Source of the DNA: Portibacter lacus
GTDB lineage: Bacteria > Bacteroidota > Bacteroidia > Chitinophagales > Saprospiraceae
Reading direction: 5' to 3'
NCBI RefSeq assembly: GCF_021533215.1
Contig: NZ_JAJNKA010000009.1
Location: 124,001-188,000, forward strand
Length of the DNA: 64,000 nucleotides
Made by a program: the position numbers and the translations under genes. The notes below the pieces were generated by a model, which was given only the letters and a program-made list of their open reading frames with translations, had not been told where the DNA came from and did not search any database. Of the stretch, positions 1 to 7,838 are shown one piece after another (the stretch's first letter is position 1; every line of letters begins with the position of its first letter).

Positions 1-598
1 AATCGGTCATATTCGCAACACGCGTTTTTTTCAAGTACACAAAGTCTTTAATTAAAATCCAGTGAAGTGTATAAAGACAATAAATAAACGGGGCATACAA
101 GTGCTGGAATTTATGCATTTTCTTCAGTTTGTGCTGCTTGGAAAGTCTTATAAATGGATTGTCATCTATATCTGCATCACAACCATCCACATTAGGGAAA
201 AGGTGATGAGAACGGATATGACGTTTTTTCCATAATGTAGCGTTAACACCTTGAAGATTAAATACCATATAGTGTAAAATAACATTGAATATTTTTTTAT
301 CAAACAGGACTTCATGTGTAGCATCATGTGAAGCATTAAAAGCAAATAGAATCCCCGAAAGACCAAAGAAGCAGTAGGCTATGATTAAGGTGTATTGATT
401 CGTGTAAACTGCTGGAGAGAAGATAGAGATAAAAAATAATATGTATATGAAAGCATAGAAGAGCAATTTTACCTTGATGAGTGTTTTTGCTTTTTGGATT
501 ATTTTAGGGTTCAGTATTTTCGTAACTTCTTCATGTAATTCCATAAAGAAGGTGGAGTTAGATCTCTTAAATTTGATTGCGCTTGATTTACTTTCCAT
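1..598 (-). CDS. Membrane fatty-acid desaturase (partial, cut by window edge)
   Basis: An open frame starts at the ATG at 598 and runs off the left edge of the window (199 codons, no stop). It begins MESKSSAIKF. It carries two histidine boxes of membrane di-iron desaturases: HDATH at residues 91-95 and HIRSHH at residues 127-132. Hydrophobic stretches lie near residues 43-62 and 68-90. The family introduces double bonds into acyl chains at the cytoplasmic membrane using O2. The third histidine box would lie beyond the edge, so the subfamily (acyl-lipid or acyl-CoA, delta position) cannot be decided. The family call is strong; substrate is unknown. Confidence 0.85.
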   Translation of the reverse strand, partial: MESKSSAIKFKRSNSTFFMELHEEVTKILNPKIIQKAKTLIKVKLLFYAFIYILFFISIFSPAVYTNQYTLIIAYCFFGLSGILFAFNASHDATHEVLFDKKIFNVILHYMVFNLQGVNATLWKKRHIRSHHLFPNVDGCDADIDDNPFIRLSKQHKLKKMHKFQHLYAPFIYCLYTLHWILIKDFVYLKKTRVANMTD

Positions 599-852
599 GC
601 TTATTTATAAATCTAAATTCTCGATTGTTAACAATGCTTTTTGAAGAATTTATTTAAGACATTTTGAGTGTTTAACAATTCAAGGTATTGTTCCCTTTAA
701 AAATACACAATAGCATCCTATTTTTTCAGAATTCTTTTTCATTGGTGAATTGTATTTGGTAGTAAACTCAAATGAATTGATATTTTAATAATTGTCTTAA
801 TTCTATATTTGCGAAGTTTTTCATAAAGAATACATCATATAGTTTTACGTGA

Positions 853-870
853 TTTTAGCAATTGCTAAAA
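853..870. repeat. 18-base perfect palindrome
   Basis: TTTTAGCAATTGCTAAAA is self-complementary over all 18 bases and lies about 40 bases downstream of the TATATTTG motif at 804-811. It lacks the loop and the following T-tract expected of a terminator, so a protein-binding site is the simpler reading. No known regulator is assigned. Confidence 0.45.
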
Positions 871-1421
871 AAATAATAAACTGTATCTAACATTGGTTGG
901 TGGGTGAGCATTTGGAAATAAGATGGAATGGATTATTGATGCAATAGATTCCACTTTTACCAAGTTTCAGTCAAGTGGACATGATGTTAAGTTAATCAGT
1001 ACGGTTCTTCGAATGAATCTGCTAAGGAACTGGAGGATAAGCTTATGTAATAATTACTCCTGTAAAGTTTATCCAATTATCTATACACGTAAATTGAAAG
1101 CGTATATAAAAAGCATTTTGTTATACATGCGGAAAAGCAAAAGTGTCTTTTTCAAATCTATCCAAATTGTATAAATCAAAATACTCAAGAACAATTTCTT
1201 CTTCCCCTAGAAACAAAGTAGATGGCATGTGTTAAAGAATTATTTTCTATTAAAGGTTGGGTCTATTCATATTTAGGTCAATTTTGAAGCTTCTTCTCGA
1301 AATATATGTTGGAATACGCTTTGGAATAGTTATACAATTCTGAAATTTCACATATCAGGCGAATAAAAAGAGTAGTTTTTAGCTATTTTTTATATAAATG
1401 ATAATATTTCTTTGTAAAAAA

Positions 1422-1453
1422 TTTGACTCAGAGTCAAAAAATAGCCATATTTG
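1422..1453 (+). promoter_or_regulatory. Promoter of the acyl-CoA dehydrogenase with overlapping operator-like palindrome
   Basis: The first 17 bases, TTTGACTCAGAGTCAAA (1422-1438), form a perfect odd palindrome centred on A1430. The leading TTTG fits a Bacteroidota -33 element. Twenty bases later CATATTTG (1446-1453) matches the -7 consensus TAnnTTTG in all but the first base. The palindrome therefore lies on the -33 element, the usual place for a repressor. A fatty-acid-responsive TetR-type regulator would be a reasonable guess, but no such gene is in the window. Confidence 0.55.
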
Positions 1454-1517
1454 TATCTTGAATAATTAAGGCTAGTAATAAATAGTGGTCTTTTATAAAC
1501 TTACTCAAAGTTAAAAT

Positions 1518-3320
1518 ATGGAAAGTTCTATAGCAAAATCAAAAGCAATCAAAGGTGGTGCTTTTATAGTCGAAGATCAAAATGCCCAAGATATTTACAT
1601 TCCTGAAGATCATAATGAAGAGCAAGGAATGTTTATTGACATGGCTAAAGATTTTGTAGGGAAAGAGTGGATGCCTGTTAAAGAAGAAATTGAAAAACAA
1701 GCGAATCAAGCTTGTGAAAAATTAATGGATAAAGCAGGTGAAATGGGATTCTTAGGTTCTCATATCCCAGCTGAATATGAAGGGATGGAACTAGATACCA
1801 ATACGAATACGCATATTCTAGATGTATTCGGACCTATGGGATCTTTTAATACAACTTTTGCTGCGCATACAGGAATCGGAATGTTACCAGTTCTATATTA
1901 TGGTACAGAAGAACAGAAGAAAAAATACCTTCCAAGGTTGATTTCAGGTGAACTTAAAGCTGCATATTGTCTTACAGAGCCTTCTTCAGGATCTGACGCA
2001 CTTTCAGCAAAGACAACCGCAAAGCTTTCAGATGATGGCAAAGATTACATTATTAATGGCCAGAAAATGTGGATTTCTAATGCAGGATTCGCAAATTTCT
2101 TTGTGCTTTTCGCGCAGATCGATGGAGATAAGTTTACAGGTTTCGTAGTCGAAGGAAAGCCAGAAGGTTTGACTTTAGGAGAAGAGGAAGCTAAATTAGG
2201 AATCAAAGGATCATCTACGAGAATGGTATTCTTTGAAAATATGAAAGTGCCCGTTGAGAACTTGTTAGGAGAAATTGGCAAAGGTCACTTAATTGCTTTT
2301 AATGCATTGAATATGGGTAGATTCAAACTTGGATCTATGGCGATGGGAGGCGCGAAAGCAATCATAGACATGGCTACGAAATATGCGAATGAAAGAATTC
2401 AATTCAAAGTTCCTATTTCATCTTTCGGAGCTATTCAATACAAATTGGCAGAAATGACCATTAGGAATTTTGCTGTCGAAAGTGCTGTATATCGAGTATC
2501 CGATTTATTAGATCGTAAAATTGCTGAGTTAAAAGATGCTGGTGTTCCAGCAGGAGAAGCAAAAAGACAAGCAGCGGAAGAATATGCAATAGAGTGTTCT
2601 ATTATCAAAGTAGGTGGTTCTGAGAGTTCAGACTACGCAGTTGATGAGAATGTTCAGATTCACGGGGGTATTGGATTTTCTGAGGAAGCAATGGCAGCAA
2701 GAGCATATAGAGACAACAGAATAACGAGAATATACGAAGGAACGAATGAGATTAATCGATTATTGATCGTAGATATGCTTTTGAAAAAAGCATTGAAAGG
2801 ACAGATTGATCTTACAGGTCCAGCTTGGGAAGTTCAGAAAGAACTTAAGCAAATGCCATCTTTTGATAAAATAGAAGGTGAGTTTGGTCATGAAATCAAA
2901 GCAGTAGAAGGATTTAAAAAGCTAATTCTGTTAGTTGCTGGAGCAGCGACAAAGAAGCAAATGGATGGAGAGTTGAACTTGAAAGTAGAGCAGCAATTAC
3001 TTACATATGTTTCTGATATGATTATCAGCACTTATAATGCCGAATCTTTGCTTCTAAGAGTTCAGAAACTAGAAGGGAAGGGAAGCGATAAAATGAACAT
3101 TTACAAAGCGATCATGAGAACTTATTTTCAGGATACGAAATTGAAAATGGATCAGTTATGTATGAATGCCATTCCACAATTAGCATCTGGAGATATTCAA
3201 AAGATATTTGTAATGGGTGTAAGCCGATTCAATAAGTATCCGCTACAGAATGTCATTGAAAATAGAAAAGAAATAGCCAAATCATTGATAGAGGCTAATG
3301 GATATAACTTATTTCGATAA
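1518..3320 (+). CDS. Acyl-CoA dehydrogenase, long-chain (VLCAD/FadE-like) type
   Basis: A 600-residue flavoprotein of fatty-acid beta-oxidation that makes the trans-2-enoyl-CoA. The N-terminal helical domain is followed by the family signature AYCLTEPSSGSDA and MWISNAGFAN. The FAD/C-terminal core has QIHGGIGF and RIYEGTNEI, in which Glu407 is at the position of the catalytic base of medium-chain enzymes. About 150 residues follow the core, as in VLCAD/ACAD9-type enzymes of about 600 residues; short- and medium-chain enzymes are nearer 380. The gene stands alone: it has its own promoter (1422-1453) and terminator (3347-3379), with no electron-transfer flavoprotein or thiolase beside it. Confidence 0.93.
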   Translation: MESSIAKSKAIKGGAFIVEDQNAQDIYIPEDHNEEQGMFIDMAKDFVGKEWMPVKEEIEKQANQACEKLMDKAGEMGFLGSHIPAEYEGMELDTNTNTHILDVFGPMGSFNTTFAAHTGIGMLPVLYYGTEEQKKKYLPRLISGELKAAYCLTEPSSGSDALSAKTTAKLSDDGKDYIINGQKMWISNAGFANFFVLFAQIDGDKFTGFVVEGKPEGLTLGEEEAKLGIKGSSTRMVFFENMKVPVENLLGEIGKGHLIAFNALNMGRFKLGSMAMGGAKAIIDMATKYANERIQFKVPISSFGAIQYKLAEMTIRNFAVESAVYRVSDLLDRKIAELKDAGVPAGEAKRQAAEEYAIECSIIKVGGSESSDYAVDENVQIHGGIGFSEEAMAARAYRDNRITRIYEGTNEINRLLIVDMLLKKALKGQIDLTGPAWEVQKELKQMPSFDKIEGEFGHEIKAVEGFKKLILLVAGAATKKQMDGELNLKVEQQLLTYVSDMIISTYNAESLLLRVQKLEGKGSDKMNIYKAIMRTYFQDTKLKMDQLCMNAIPQLASGDIQKIFVMGVSRFNKYPLQNVIENRKEIAKSLIEANGYNLFR

Positions 3321-3346
3321 GATTTAATGTTAATTAAGTTTAGATT

Positions 3347-3379
3347 GCCCTGTTCTTTAATGAGTTCAGGGCTTTTTTT
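3347..3379 (+). terminator. Rho-independent terminator of the acyl-CoA dehydrogenase gene
   Basis: GCCCTG (3347-3352) pairs with CAGGGC (3367-3372) across a 14-base loop and is followed by seven Ts. The stem is short but GC-rich for this genome. Confidence 0.7.
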
Positions 3380-3435
3380 ATAGGGTCAAAGTTTCAACTA
3401 GATCCATATCTTAATATGGAAAGTATACGACCAGC

Positions 3436-4059
3436 TTAGATGCCTAGAAATTCTTTAAACAAGACTTTGCGTTCTAAGATAAGCCAGATGAAAAAAGCCA
3501 CGATAAAAATAGGATCTGTAGTGCCACCTAATCCCAGGAAGCTAATGATAACATGCCATATGGAATCTAATGGTAAGGTTTGCCCATTTAAGGTAAATTC
3601 AAATCGATAACTCAGATAACAAGTCATGAAAATATAGAAGATAAATAAGCCAAGCAGCATCTTGAGTATCTTTCTTGTCCATTTAATAGGGGTTGCAAGG
3701 AATAAACAGAGCAAGAAAAGACTTGGGATTAGAAATAGTTCATGTGGATTTTGGTATAATATAGCACTCGGTGGATTTTTTGCTCTAAAGTTCTTCACTC
3801 GGATTCGTTCGTCATATTTTCTCTTATCCCATATTCTAAAAGTGATTCCCCAGTCGTTATCATTTTCTATAGCACCTTCTTCGAACTCTGCATATACATG
3901 CGGATTAAGAACATTAAATATAGGTGTAGCTATAAAGCTATAATAGGCGGTGTGATGCTTTCTTAATGTCTGATTGCTGAATACGAGCGCTAGAACGATA
4001 AAAGAAATAGAGAGTATAATAAAAAAGCGACTTAGGGGTTTAAGTTTTTTCATTAACAA
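3436..4059 (-). CDS. Multi-pass membrane protein, exosortase partner
   Basis: A 207-residue protein with no family I can name with certainty. It has an N-terminal membrane anchor (about 10-28), then a polar extracytoplasmic segment of about 80 residues containing NDNDWGITFRIWDKRKYDERIR broken over residues 66-90, then three or four further membrane spans (about 105-125, 132-152, 165-182, 185-198). It overlaps the end of the exosortase-family gene by 20 bases, which implies translational coupling and shared function. Exosortase systems often have a dedicated membrane partner next to the protease/transpeptidase, so a role in that sorting system is inferred. The second Met, at the third codon, is an equally likely start. 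Confidence 0.7.
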   Translation of the reverse strand: MLMKKLKPLSRFFIILSISFIVLALVFSNQTLRKHHTAYYSFIATPIFNVLNPHVYAEFEEGAIENDNDWGITFRIWDKRKYDERIRVKNFRAKNPPSAILYQNPHELFLIPSLFLLCLFLATPIKWTRKILKMLLGLFIFYIFMTCYLSYRFEFTLNGQTLPLDSIWHVIISFLGLGGTTDPIFIVAFFIWLILERKVLFKEFLGI

Positions 4060-4597
4060 TCTTGTTTTGAGACATTGAATTTTGGAGCCATTTTACCCAA
4101 ATAAATACCGTGAAAATGATAAATGCAATTTGCCATATATCTACATGCATGATATCGAAAATGTAATCATTGGTATATTTTCCAATCAGGAATAAACTTA
4201 TAATTCTAATCGTATTAAGCACTGCTAGTATAAGAATTCCATACAAGATACCTTTGATTTTAGACATATAATGTACTGGGAAAAAGGCAATAGCAAAAAT
4301 GTATAATATCATGGGTGCGATGGCATCGCAACCTTTCTTAATGCTTATAGAGAATTCTGGAGACACAATTTGCCCATCATTGGCAGTCGTGTTTTGCTGC
4401 AACAGATTCAAGAAAACATTGGAAATCTTAGCATACATATTTAGTATAGATTTCGAAATAGGTTCGAACCATAATTGATTCGAAAAGATAAAAAACAAAA
4501 TAGAACAAGCTGTGACCAAAACAATGTATAAGATCATTTTTTTCTTTAGGCCAGTATTGTCTTTATTGATTTTAGCGTTTTTGGGGACTTCGCTCAC
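4040..4597 (-). CDS. Exosortase/archaeosortase-family transpeptidase
   Basis: A 185-residue integral membrane protein. The three invariant residues of the family are visible: Cys90 in GCDAI, Arg131 in NTIRI and His151 in MHVDIWQ, each at or near a membrane-span boundary. Such enzymes cleave a C-terminal sorting signal (short motif, membrane helix, basic tail) and pass the protein to the cell envelope. It lies in a three-gene minus-strand operon: the 73-residue gene is 3 bases upstream and the 207-residue membrane gene overlaps its end. No protein in this window has a matching C-terminal sorting signal; the secreted proteins here carry T9SS tails. The Bacteroidota subfamily cannot be fixed from sequence alone. 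Confidence 0.85.
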   Translation of the reverse strand: MSEVPKNAKINKDNTGLKKKMILYIVLVTACSILFFIFSNQLWFEPISKSILNMYAKISNVFLNLLQQNTTANDGQIVSPEFSISIKKGCDAIAPMILYIFAIAFFPVHYMSKIKGILYGILILAVLNTIRIISLFLIGKYTNDYIFDIMHVDIWQIAFIIFTVFIWVKWLQNSMSQNKIVNEKT

Positions 4598-4600
4598 GTT

Positions 4601-4822
4601 CTAATTTTGAATAATATGAATAAGGTATGTTAATAGAAAACCACTAATAATGCCTCCTGGGATATCAGAACTGGTCATTTTGTAATTAAAGAATAATACA
4701 GAAACCAATAATAAAAGAGCTAATCCGAGTAGTACTTTAAAGAGTAACGGGAAATAAGAACTTTTGTCTAATGTGAACGACACACCGAAGATCTTAAAGC
4801 GTATGGTAGAATTTTTTTGCAT
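4601..4822 (-). CDS. Small two-span membrane protein of the exosortase operon
   Basis: A 73-residue protein with hydrophobic stretches near residues 26-45 and 54-71 and a basic N-terminus (MQKNSTIRFKIFG). It lies 3 bases upstream of the exosortase gene and is the first gene of the trio. A minus-strand -7-like box (TAAATTTG, bases 4916 to 4909) lies about 90 bases upstream of its start. The function is unknown; involvement in exosortase sorting is inferred from gene order only. Confidence 0.65.
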   Translation of the reverse strand: MQKNSTIRFKIFGVSFTLDKSSYFPLLFKVLLGLALLLLVSVLFFNYKMTSSDIPGGIISGFLLTYLIHIIQN

Positions 4823-4958
4823 GGTGCCAAAATTATAAAATTAAGTTTAATTTATGGTCTAATTCTTAAGATTCCGTATTGTGTTTTTGAAGAATGCAGT
4901 CCATTAAGCAAATTTACTAGTAAAAAGGAATCTTATGGTTGTTCGTGTTAAGAAATAA

Positions 4959-5999
4959 TTACTGTGGCATATTTCTTAAGTCTTCCTCCGAAACGATTAC
5001 GATTTCGCTACCGTGGACCTCTATGATTCCTTCATGTTTGAAGTCTGTTAATGTTCGTGTAATGGTTTCTTTTGCTGAACCAGTGAAACTTGCTAAGTCA
5101 TCTCTTGATATTCTAAAATTCATTTGATGAGACTTAGCGGCGATGGATAATAACACATTCGCTAATTTCTTACGTACTGAACTGTAAGCGATTTCTATTA
5201 ACTGGCTTTCGGAATGTCCAGCGTGATTCGCTAATAAAGAAATAAATTTTGCAGAGAAATCTCGACTTTTGAACAGAAGCAGCCTAAAATCTTCTGCTGG
5301 AATCAAGGTGATTTCACTATTTTGTAAGGCTAGTGCATTTTCTGAATATTTTTCATTGTTAAGCAAATTAATATACCCGAAAAAATCTCCTTTGCTGAAT
5401 AAGTGAGTAATAAGATCTTTTCCCGATTCAGAAGTCTGGAATGTTTTTACCTGTCCTGAGTTAATGAAAAAGAGGTATTTAGGAATTTGACCTTCTTCGT
5501 AGATGAGATCTTTTTTATTATACTTTCTGACATCTCGATCTTTAGATAATTCTTTCAATTCTGCTTCAGCTCGAGCTTCATTGAAGAAAGTTCGCAATCC
5601 AGCATCTGAGTTGTCTATTTTCTTGAAAAGTGCACTTTTCTTAAGTCTCATTTCTATAGAGTCTAATAGCTCTACATCATCGAAAGGCTTTGTAATATAG
5701 TCATCTGCACCTAATCCCATGCCTTTACGGAAACTTTCTTTTTCTGTTTTAGCGGTAAGAAATAGGAACGGGATTTTAAATAATTCTGGATCTTTGTTAA
5801 TGATTTTTAAGACACCGAATCCATCCAGTTCAGGCATCATAACATCACACAAGATCAGATCAGGAATAATTGACTTAGCAATTTCTACTCCCACTTTTCC
5901 ATTTTTGGCCTGGTGTGTTTCATAGCTAGCAAGTTCAAGTATCTCGGATAGATTCTCTCGAATATCCTGGTCATCTTCTATGATTAGTATCTTTTTCAT
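4959..5999 (-). CDS. Receiver domain fused to Crp/FNR-family transcription factor
   Basis: A 346-residue fusion. Residues 1-120 form a CheY-like receiver with acidic pocket EDD (8-10), phospho-acceptor Asp52 in CDVMMPELDG and TAK near 100. Residues about 150-265 form a cyclic-nucleotide-fold effector domain, and about 270-346 a Crp-type winged helix. The recognition helix reads AKETITRTL: the E-x-x-[ST]-R pattern is that of FNR/FixK proteins, which read TTGAT half-sites. The only cysteine is Cys51, so it cannot hold an FNR iron-sulfur cluster; its input is probably phosphorylation. It combines what FixJ (receiver) and FixK (Crp-type output) do as two proteins. Divergent CBS/Usp genes and the nearby cbb3 cluster carry matching TGAT-N4-ATCA boxes. 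The likely partner kinase is at 19327-20550. Confidence 0.9.
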   Translation of the reverse strand: MKKILIIEDDQDIRENLSEILELASYETHQAKNGKVGVEIAKSIIPDLILCDVMMPELDGFGVLKIINKDPELFKIPFLFLTAKTEKESFRKGMGLGADDYITKPFDDVELLDSIEMRLKKSALFKKIDNSDAGLRTFFNEARAEAELKELSKDRDVRKYNKKDLIYEEGQIPKYLFFINSGQVKTFQTSESGKDLITHLFSKGDFFGYINLLNNEKYSENALALQNSEITLIPAEDFRLLLFKSRDFSAKFISLLANHAGHSESQLIEIAYSSVRKKLANVLLSIAAKSHQMNFRISRDDLASFTGSAKETITRTLTDFKHEGIIEVHGSEIVIVSEEDLRNMPQ

Positions 6000-6094
6000 C
6001 TTTATTTAAGATCGATTCTGCTTCAAATATGCCATTTTTTTCATGGTTAATGAATCGAATATAGATTTTTCATGTAATAGATCATTAACTGGGG

Positions 6095-6106
6095 TGACGC
6101 AGATCA
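6095..6106. promoter_or_regulatory. FNR/FixK-type box upstream of the CBS gene cluster
   Basis: TGACGCAGATCA matches TGAT-N4-ATCA in seven of eight defined bases. Its centre (6100.5) is exactly 29.5 bases before a perfect -7 element, TATATTTG at 6130-6137, which puts the box near -42 of the predicted start. A weaker half-match, TGTAATAGATCA (6073-6084), lies 22 bases upstream, the same offset as in the triple array at 19.0 kb. It sits between the receiver-Crp gene and the CBS genes. Confidence 0.55.
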
Positions 6107-6129
6107 TAAACACTTCATTGCTTGACATT

Positions 6130-6148
6130 TATATTTGAATTAATTCAA
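6130..6148 (+). promoter_or_regulatory. -7 element and palindrome before the first CBS gene
   Basis: TATATTTG (6130-6137) matches the Bacteroidota -7 consensus perfectly. It runs into the 14-base palindrome TTGAATTAATTCAA (6135-6148), which would cover the predicted transcription start. No good -33 TTG is present at 19-21 bases, in keeping with an activator-dependent promoter using the box at 6095-6106. Confidence 0.5.
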
Positions 6149-6167
6149 TGATTAAAAATATAAAATT

Positions 6168-6593
6168 ATGATCTCTAATACTAAAATAACTGCAGGTGAT
6201 CTGATGAGATCAAAACTTATTACACTGCATCCTAAAGATAAACTAGAACGTGTAAAGCAAATTTTCGATGATTACAGTTTTAGACACATTCCAATTGTAG
6301 TAGGAGGAAAAGTTCAAGGGATCATTAGCAAATCTGATTTTCTCCATATCGAAGGAACTAGCCGAGATAGTTTCGATAAATTTCTCAATAGCAAACGGTT
6401 TAAAATGCACACTGTAGATGAGTACATGAAAGCAGAAGTGGTTTGCTGTAAACTGGATACTCCGCTATTGAATCTGACCAAGCTTTTCCTTGCAAATGAA
6501 ATTCATTCTGTTTTAGTAGTTGATGATGAAGAACTAGTAGGCATTGTAACACCACAAGATATCTTGAGGTGGTTGCATAACGAAATAGAATAG
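6168..6593 (+). CDS. Two-CBS-domain protein
   Basis: A 141-residue protein made almost wholly of two CBS motifs (residues about 8-65 and 78-139). Hallmarks are FRHIPIVVGGKVQGIISKSD in the first and HSVLVVDDEELVGIVTPQD in the second. A CBS pair folds as a Bateman module that usually binds an adenosine nucleotide; with no enzymatic domain attached it must act on a partner or as a nucleotide buffer. It is the first of four such genes in this cluster and is preceded by an FNR/FixK-type box. Stand-alone CBS proteins are known members of hypoxia regulons in some bacteria (for example Hrp1 of Mycobacterium). Confidence 0.88.
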   Translation: MISNTKITAGDLMRSKLITLHPKDKLERVKQIFDDYSFRHIPIVVGGKVQGIISKSDFLHIEGTSRDSFDKFLNSKRFKMHTVDEYMKAEVVCCKLDTPLLNLTKLFLANEIHSVLVVDDEELVGIVTPQDILRWLHNEIE

Positions 6594-6632
6594 AAGCTGT
6601 GTGTTATATTATTTTTAATAAAAGAAAATAAG

Positions 6633-7277
6633 ATGAAAAATTATTTAATAATTATATGTTTAGCGATTCTGAATAATCTGGCAATAGGGCAGGAGATGAA
6701 CTCTAAATCAAGTGATCCATATCCATTTGTTAATGTTCTTAAACTAAGCCCAATTGAACTTGGACGTTCAGAATTTCAAGTTTCTTATGAAAGGTACTTT
6801 AAAAATAGAGCACAAAGTATATTTATCGCTCCATCAATATTTCTTAGTAGCCAAGGCGAAGAAACAAAGGATGGCTTCCAATTATTTGTCCAATATCGAT
6901 TCTATTTATCTCATTTATTCGTAGAAAACAACAATACATTGGGAATGTATAATATAGGATTCTATGCCGCTCCATATGTAACAGGATTGACTTATAAGGA
7001 AACCTATGAGCAAGGGATATATGATCCGAGTTCTGGAGAAAATGTTTATAATCTGATTGATGATAAAGTGAATGCCATAGAAGGAGGTGCTTTAATGGGT
7101 GTTCAATTTGATATCACGAGCAGAATTGTTTTAGATTTTTATTTGGGTGGTGGTATCAGAAAGAGCAATTTCGAAAGCAGTGGGGATAGTTTTAGTCAAG
7201 GTGGGATCGGTTTGTTTGACCTTGCCTACACTGGTGTTAAGCCAAGAATTGGATTACAAATAGGGATAACTTTTTAG
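6633..7277 (+). CDS. Predicted small outer-membrane beta-barrel protein
   Basis: A 214-residue protein with an N-terminal signal peptide (MKNYLIIICLAILNNLAIGQ, cleavage after about residue 19). The mature part has alternating beta-strand segments typical of porin-like barrels (FQVSYERYF, FIAPSIFLS, QLFVQYRFYL, IVLDFYLGGGI) and ends in Phe (GLQIGITF), the usual outer-membrane assembly signal. No specific family is recognised. It lies 39 bases downstream of the first CBS gene and is probably cotranscribed; the next CBS gene has its own promoter. A role in envelope adjustment under the same stimulus is an inference from position. Confidence 0.7.
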   Translation: MKNYLIIICLAILNNLAIGQEMNSKSSDPYPFVNVLKLSPIELGRSEFQVSYERYFKNRAQSIFIAPSIFLSSQGEETKDGFQLFVQYRFYLSHLFVENNNTLGMYNIGFYAAPYVTGLTYKETYEQGIYDPSSGENVYNLIDDKVNAIEGGALMGVQFDITSRIVLDFYLGGGIRKSNFESSGDSFSQGGIGLFDLAYTGVKPRIGLQIGITF

Positions 7278-7338
7278 AGATCTAACACAGAATTAATATA
7301 CTGAAATTTGAAAAGTTGATAAAGGTCATGTTGAGTTC

Positions 7339-7350
7339 TGATAAGGATCA
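7339..7350. promoter_or_regulatory. FNR/FixK-type box upstream of second CBS gene
   Basis: TGATAAGGATCA is a perfect TGAT-N4-ATCA. Its centre (7344.5) is 29.5 bases before CATATTTA (7374-7381), a 6-of-8 match to TAnnTTTG. The predicted transcript would start just before the ATG at 7393, leaving a leader of only a few bases. Confidence 0.6.
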
Positions 7351-7392
7351 TGATTTATATCATTTGATTGTATCATATTTAAAATAAAAACA

Positions 7393-7836
7393 ATGAATTT
7401 ACTTGCGCCTGTTTCTTCAATAATGGCTAAGAATTTAATTACAATTTCTCCAGAAGATAGCATTAAAAAGGTTGAAAACTTATTTAAGCAACATGCTATC
7501 CACCATTTGCCAGTTGAATTAGATGGTAAGTTTGTAGGAATAGTAAGTAAGTCTGACTATTTATATTTTAAGCGAGGATTCAATGAAATTAACATAGAAG
7601 ACAAATGGGATCTTTTTCGATTAAAATCACATAATGTTAAAGAGATCATGACCAAGAAGATTGCAATCATGGCACCAGACGAAAAGATCAATGTAGCCAT
7701 CGAAATTTTTAAAGAAAATTTATTCCATGCCATTCCCATTGTTGAGAAGGAACGATTAGTGGGTATAGTCACGACGATGGATATCATCAAGCATTTATCA
7801 GAAGATAAAGAAATTTATAAATCATATAAAAAATAA
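7393..7836 (+). CDS. Two-CBS-domain protein
   Basis: A 147-residue paralogue of the 6168 gene, again only a CBS pair: first motif with IHHLPVELDGKFVGIVSKSD (about residues 37-56), second with FHAIPIVEKERLVGIVTTMD (about 109-128). The linker between the domains has KEIMTKKIAIMAPDEKI, where a new CBS motif begins. It has its own upstream box and promoter-like element and is followed after 2 bases by the universal-stress gene, so the two are cotranscribed. The ligand is unknown; adenine nucleotides are usual for the family. Confidence 0.88.
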   Translation: MNLLAPVSSIMAKNLITISPEDSIKKVENLFKQHAIHHLPVELDGKFVGIVSKSDYLYFKRGFNEINIEDKWDLFRLKSHNVKEIMTKKIAIMAPDEKINVAIEIFKENLFHAIPIVEKERLVGIVTTMDIIKHLSEDKEIYKSYKK

Positions 7837-7838
7837 TC

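Larger units (their letters stand above)
599..1517. other. Long gene-poor region with broken small ORF remnant
   Basis: About 900 bases without a convincing gene. A frame at 923-1174 (83 codons) has unconvincing composition after about codon 30. Shifting frame near base 1013 gives a natural-looking ending (NESAKELEDKLM, stop at about 1049), so 923-1049 may be the remnant of a frameshifted small gene. A plus-strand -7-like TATATTTG lies at 804-811, and an 18-base perfect palindrome lies at 853-870. The promoter of the acyl-CoA dehydrogenase occupies the right end. Confidence 0.3.

Noticed and set aside
923-1174. 83-codon plus-strand frame
   Set aside because: Protein-like only for about 30 codons, then poor composition; a frame change near 1013 gives a better end, so at most a remnant. 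Not listed as a gene.
2045-2281. Minus-strand reading frame inside the acyl-CoA dehydrogenase gene
   Set aside because: Fully covered by a strongly conserved gene on the other strand; composition is that of a shadow frame.
4959-5999. Receiver-Crp protein as a true FNR with an iron-sulfur cluster
   Set aside because: The only cysteine is Cys51 beside the phospho-acceptor; the N-terminal cysteine set of FNR is missing.
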